NCBI GenBank assembly: GCA_004356555.1
Contig: SMWY01000124.1
Location: forward strand, 1 to 7,875
From: Candidatus Dadabacteria bacterium
GTDB lineage: Bacteria > Desulfobacterota_D > UBA1144 > Nemesobacterales > UBA2774
DNA: 7,875 nucleotides
Direction: 5' to 3'
Part shown: positions 6,827 to 7,875 of the stretch, one piece after another
Layout: each line of letters opens with the position of its first letter
How positions within the stretch are numbered: the first letter of the stretch is position 1
Translations under genes and position numbers: made by a program
The notes under the pieces: generated by a model
What the model was told of the DNA's origin: nothing
The model's database searches: none
Seen by the model: the letters and a program-made list of their open reading frames with translations, nothing else

Positions 6827-6847
6827 TTATTTATGCACTTCCTGCAT
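6827..6847 (-). CDS. six-codon leader mini-ORF before the methyltransferase
   Basis: On the minus strand, ATG at 6847-6845 opens the frame MQEVHK and stops at TAA (6829-6827), one base before the methyltransferase ATG and in another frame. It has the best SD in the area, GGAGGT (6853-6858), 5 bases upstream. The arrangement would deliver terminating ribosomes directly onto the methyltransferase start. It contains no run of one amino acid that would indicate classic attenuation. Whether it is translated is unknown; it could be a chance ATG behind an upstream SD. Confidence 0.35.
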   Translation of the reverse strand: MQEVHK

Positions 6848-6852
6848 TTAAG

Positions 6853-6858
6853 ACCTCC
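6853..6858 (-). promoter_or_regulatory. Shine-Dalgarno of the leader mini-ORF
   Basis: GGAGGT on the minus strand, six of six to the SD core, 5 bases before the ATG of the MQEVHK mini-ORF. It is 27 bases away from the methyltransferase ATG, too far to serve it directly. Confidence 0.45.
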
Positions 6859-6907
6859 GCTTTATACACTTACTCTGCAAACTCCGCGACAGAATGGTGA
6901 GAAGCGG

Positions 6908-6916
6908 ATTATAACA
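6908..6916 (-). promoter_or_regulatory. extended -10 promoter candidate for the methyltransferase
   Basis: On the minus strand, TGTTATAAT is a perfect TATAAT (6908-6913) preceded by TGn (6914-6916). The position for a -35, 17 bp upstream (6931-6936), reads TTTATT and is weak, as is common for extended -10 promoters. Transcription would start near 6901, leaving a leader of about 75 bases that contains the mini-ORF. Confidence 0.55.
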
Positions 6917-6918
6917 TG

Positions 6919-6958
6919 ACATTGGGTAAAAATAAATATCGACTGACTTTACCAATGT
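6919..6958. repeat. inverted repeat just downstream of queE
   Basis: ACATTGGGTAAA (6919-6930) pairs with TTTACCAATGT (6948-6958) with a single G bulge, giving an 11-bp stem and a 17-base loop. It starts 2 bases after the queE stop and ends 2-3 bases before the methyltransferase -10 element. No T tract follows on the minus strand, so intrinsic termination is doubtful. It may be a 3'-end stabilising hairpin of queCE mRNA or an operator. Confidence 0.35.
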
Positions 6959-6960
6959 AA

Positions 6961-7602
6961 TCACACTCCTCTTTTATCTCCCCAGATAATTTTGTGAAGC
7001 TGGGGTAAAACTCTTATATCTTCCAATTTATCGCTAATAACTTTCTCAGCTATCCAGCCCAACTTAGATCCATATGCCGGCTGAAAAATAATGTTAGCTT
7101 TGATATCATACCTGTTTAAAATGCCTATGGCATATTCATAGTCTATATCATCTTGTATTACAAATTTAAGCTGATCCTTTGGCCGGAGTCTCGTGAAAAG
7201 GTCAAAGTCCATTCTGTCCTGCATTGAAGAGCTAGGACATTTACAATCCATACTTATCGTACTATTTTCCGTCCACAATATAGGTGGGGGCATTTTATGC
7301 CCACTTGTTTCAAGCAGGATTGTATGATCTTTGTCGATTAAATCAAAGGCTAATTCCTCAACATCCTTAATTTGAAGAAGAGGCTCTCCTCCTGTGATAC
7401 AAACTCTCTTACAATCGTGCTTTTCAATTTCATTCACAACTTCAAGAACTGTGTAGTCTTTAAAATCGCTTCCCTCTACCGCATACATAGTATCGCACCA
7501 TGTACACCTCAAATCGCAGGCAAACAGGCGAACAAAAACCGTGGGAAGACCAATTTCGATGCCCTCACCTTGTAGGGAAAAGAAAATTTCGCTGATTTTC
7601 AT
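6961..7602 (-). CDS. queE: 7-carboxy-7-deazaguanine synthase QueE
   Basis: This 213-residue radical SAM enzyme converts 6-carboxy-5,6,7,8-tetrahydropterin to 7-carboxy-7-deazaguanine in queuosine and deazapurine synthesis. The N-terminus MKISEIFFSLQGEG carries the QueE substrate-binding SLQGEG block (9-14). CDLRCTWC gives Cys29, Cys33 and Cys36, the canonical CX3CX2C ligands of the 4Fe-4S cluster. TGGEP (70-74) is the SAM-binding GGEP motif, followed by LLETSG (96-101) and DCKCPSS (119-125), close to the DVKCPGS of family members. Length is normal. The start ATG overlaps the queC stop (ATGA), so translation is probably coupled; no good SD lies before it. The product is the substrate of QueC, encoded just upstream. 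Confidence 0.95.
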   Translation of the reverse strand: MKISEIFFSLQGEGIEIGLPTVFVRLFACDLRCTWCDTMYAVEGSDFKDYTVLEVVNEIEKHDCKRVCITGGEPLLQIKDVEELAFDLIDKDHTILLETSGHKMPPPILWTENSTISMDCKCPSSSMQDRMDFDLFTRLRPKDQLKFVIQDDIDYEYAIGILNRYDIKANIIFQPAYGSKLGWIAEKVISDKLEDIRVLPQLHKIIWGDKRGV

Positions 7603-7875
7603 TGTTCATACTCGGTCGGATCCTGAACACCGGATTCGACAAATGCCCTTTTTCTCTCCCTGCAGGAGCTGCATACTCCACAATGTCTTTCTCCGCCTTT
7701 ATAACAAGTCCAGGTATGTTTAAAAGGCACTCCCAACTCTACGCCAAGTTTAATAATTTCTGATTTCTCGATATCCACAAATGGGGCATCAATGACTAAT
7801 TTATCGTTATCGGTCGCTAGCCTTTCAGAATTTTGAAACGCCTCAACGAATTCTTTCCTGCAATCGGGATAAACC
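7599..7875 (-). CDS. queC: 7-cyano-7-deazaguanine synthase QueC, C-terminal part
   Basis: The last 91 codons plus a TGA stop are present; the 5' end lies beyond the right edge, so the N-terminal ATP-binding domain is not seen. The visible part begins YPDCRKEFVEAFQ, close to the QueC consensus YPDCRPEF. It continues with DAPFVDIEKSEIIKLGVELGVPFKHTWTCYKGG and then HCGVCSSCRERKRAF. Cysteines at visible residues 57, 65, 68 and 71 are the four zinc ligands of the family. QueC uses ATP and ammonia to turn 7-carboxy-7-deazaguanine into preQ0. The stop overlaps the queE start by four bases. A preQ0/preQ1 riboswitch, if any, would be outside the window. Confidence 0.95.
   Translation of the reverse strand, partial: VYPDCRKEFVEAFQNSERLATDNDKLVIDAPFVDIEKSEIIKLGVELGVPFKHTWTCYKGGERHCGVCSSCRERKRAFVESGVQDPTEYEQ

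Noticed and set aside
6826..6960. preQ1-type riboswitch or small RNA gene in the queE-methyltransferase gap
   Set aside because: The gap is downstream of the que genes, and I find no C-rich pseudoknot-type element or paired stems in the predicted leader beyond the mini-ORF signals.
7541..7723. Plus-strand open frame of 60 codons over the queC-queE junction
   Set aside because: Antisense to conserved Cys-rich queC and the queE start; a shadow.
1..7875. Mobile element, phage, CRISPR or defence island
   Set aside because: No transposase, integrase, direct-repeat array or compositional break is seen; the genes are housekeeping or metabolic.

Overview
The window looks like chromosomal DNA from an AT-leaning Gram-negative-type bacterium. 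It carries housekeeping genes with normal spacing, SD-led starts and sigma70-like promoter elements. The ribosomal proteins uL13 and uS9 have a broadly deltaproteobacterial flavour. The inositol-phosphate synthase is of the type common in Bacteroidetes and various environmental lineages. I cannot name a species, and an uncultured lineage is plausible. I see no mobile element, CRISPR array, tRNA or rRNA.

Layout: 1-3504, all on the minus strand, reads (in transcription order) glcD, glcE, then a gene for a DUF3891-family protein cut by the left edge. GlcD and GlcE are the two FAD-domain subunits of a glycolate-oxidase-type complex. The iron-sulfur subunit GlcF is not in the window. A 168-bp divergent intergenic region (3505-3672) carries promoter candidates facing both ways. 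From it, on the plus strand, runs rplM-rpsI-ino1: ribosomal proteins L13 and S9 followed tightly by myo-inositol-1-phosphate synthase. The ino1 Shine-Dalgarno sequence overlaps the rpsI stop codon, and I favour a TTG start at 4511.

A small inverted repeat (5874-5899) sits between the converging ino1 and a minus-strand SAM-dependent methyltransferase gene (5956-6825). The methyltransferase has its own extended -10 promoter candidate and an odd leader: a near-ideal SD followed by a six-codon mini-ORF that stops one base before the methyltransferase start. Further right, on the minus strand, are queE (complete) and queC (C-terminal part, cut by the right edge). They overlap by four bases and encode two consecutive steps of 7-deazaguanine (preQ0/queuosine) synthesis.

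Functionally the window joins four unrelated modules: 2-hydroxyacid oxidation, translation plus inositol phosphate synthesis, a methyltransferase of unknown substrate, and tRNA-modification precursor synthesis. I see no clear new multi-gene system. The points most worth checking are the methyltransferase leader mini-ORF, the coupling of ino1 to the ribosomal protein genes, the glcDE pair without glcF, and homopolymer A tracts at the 5' ends of glcE and ino1.
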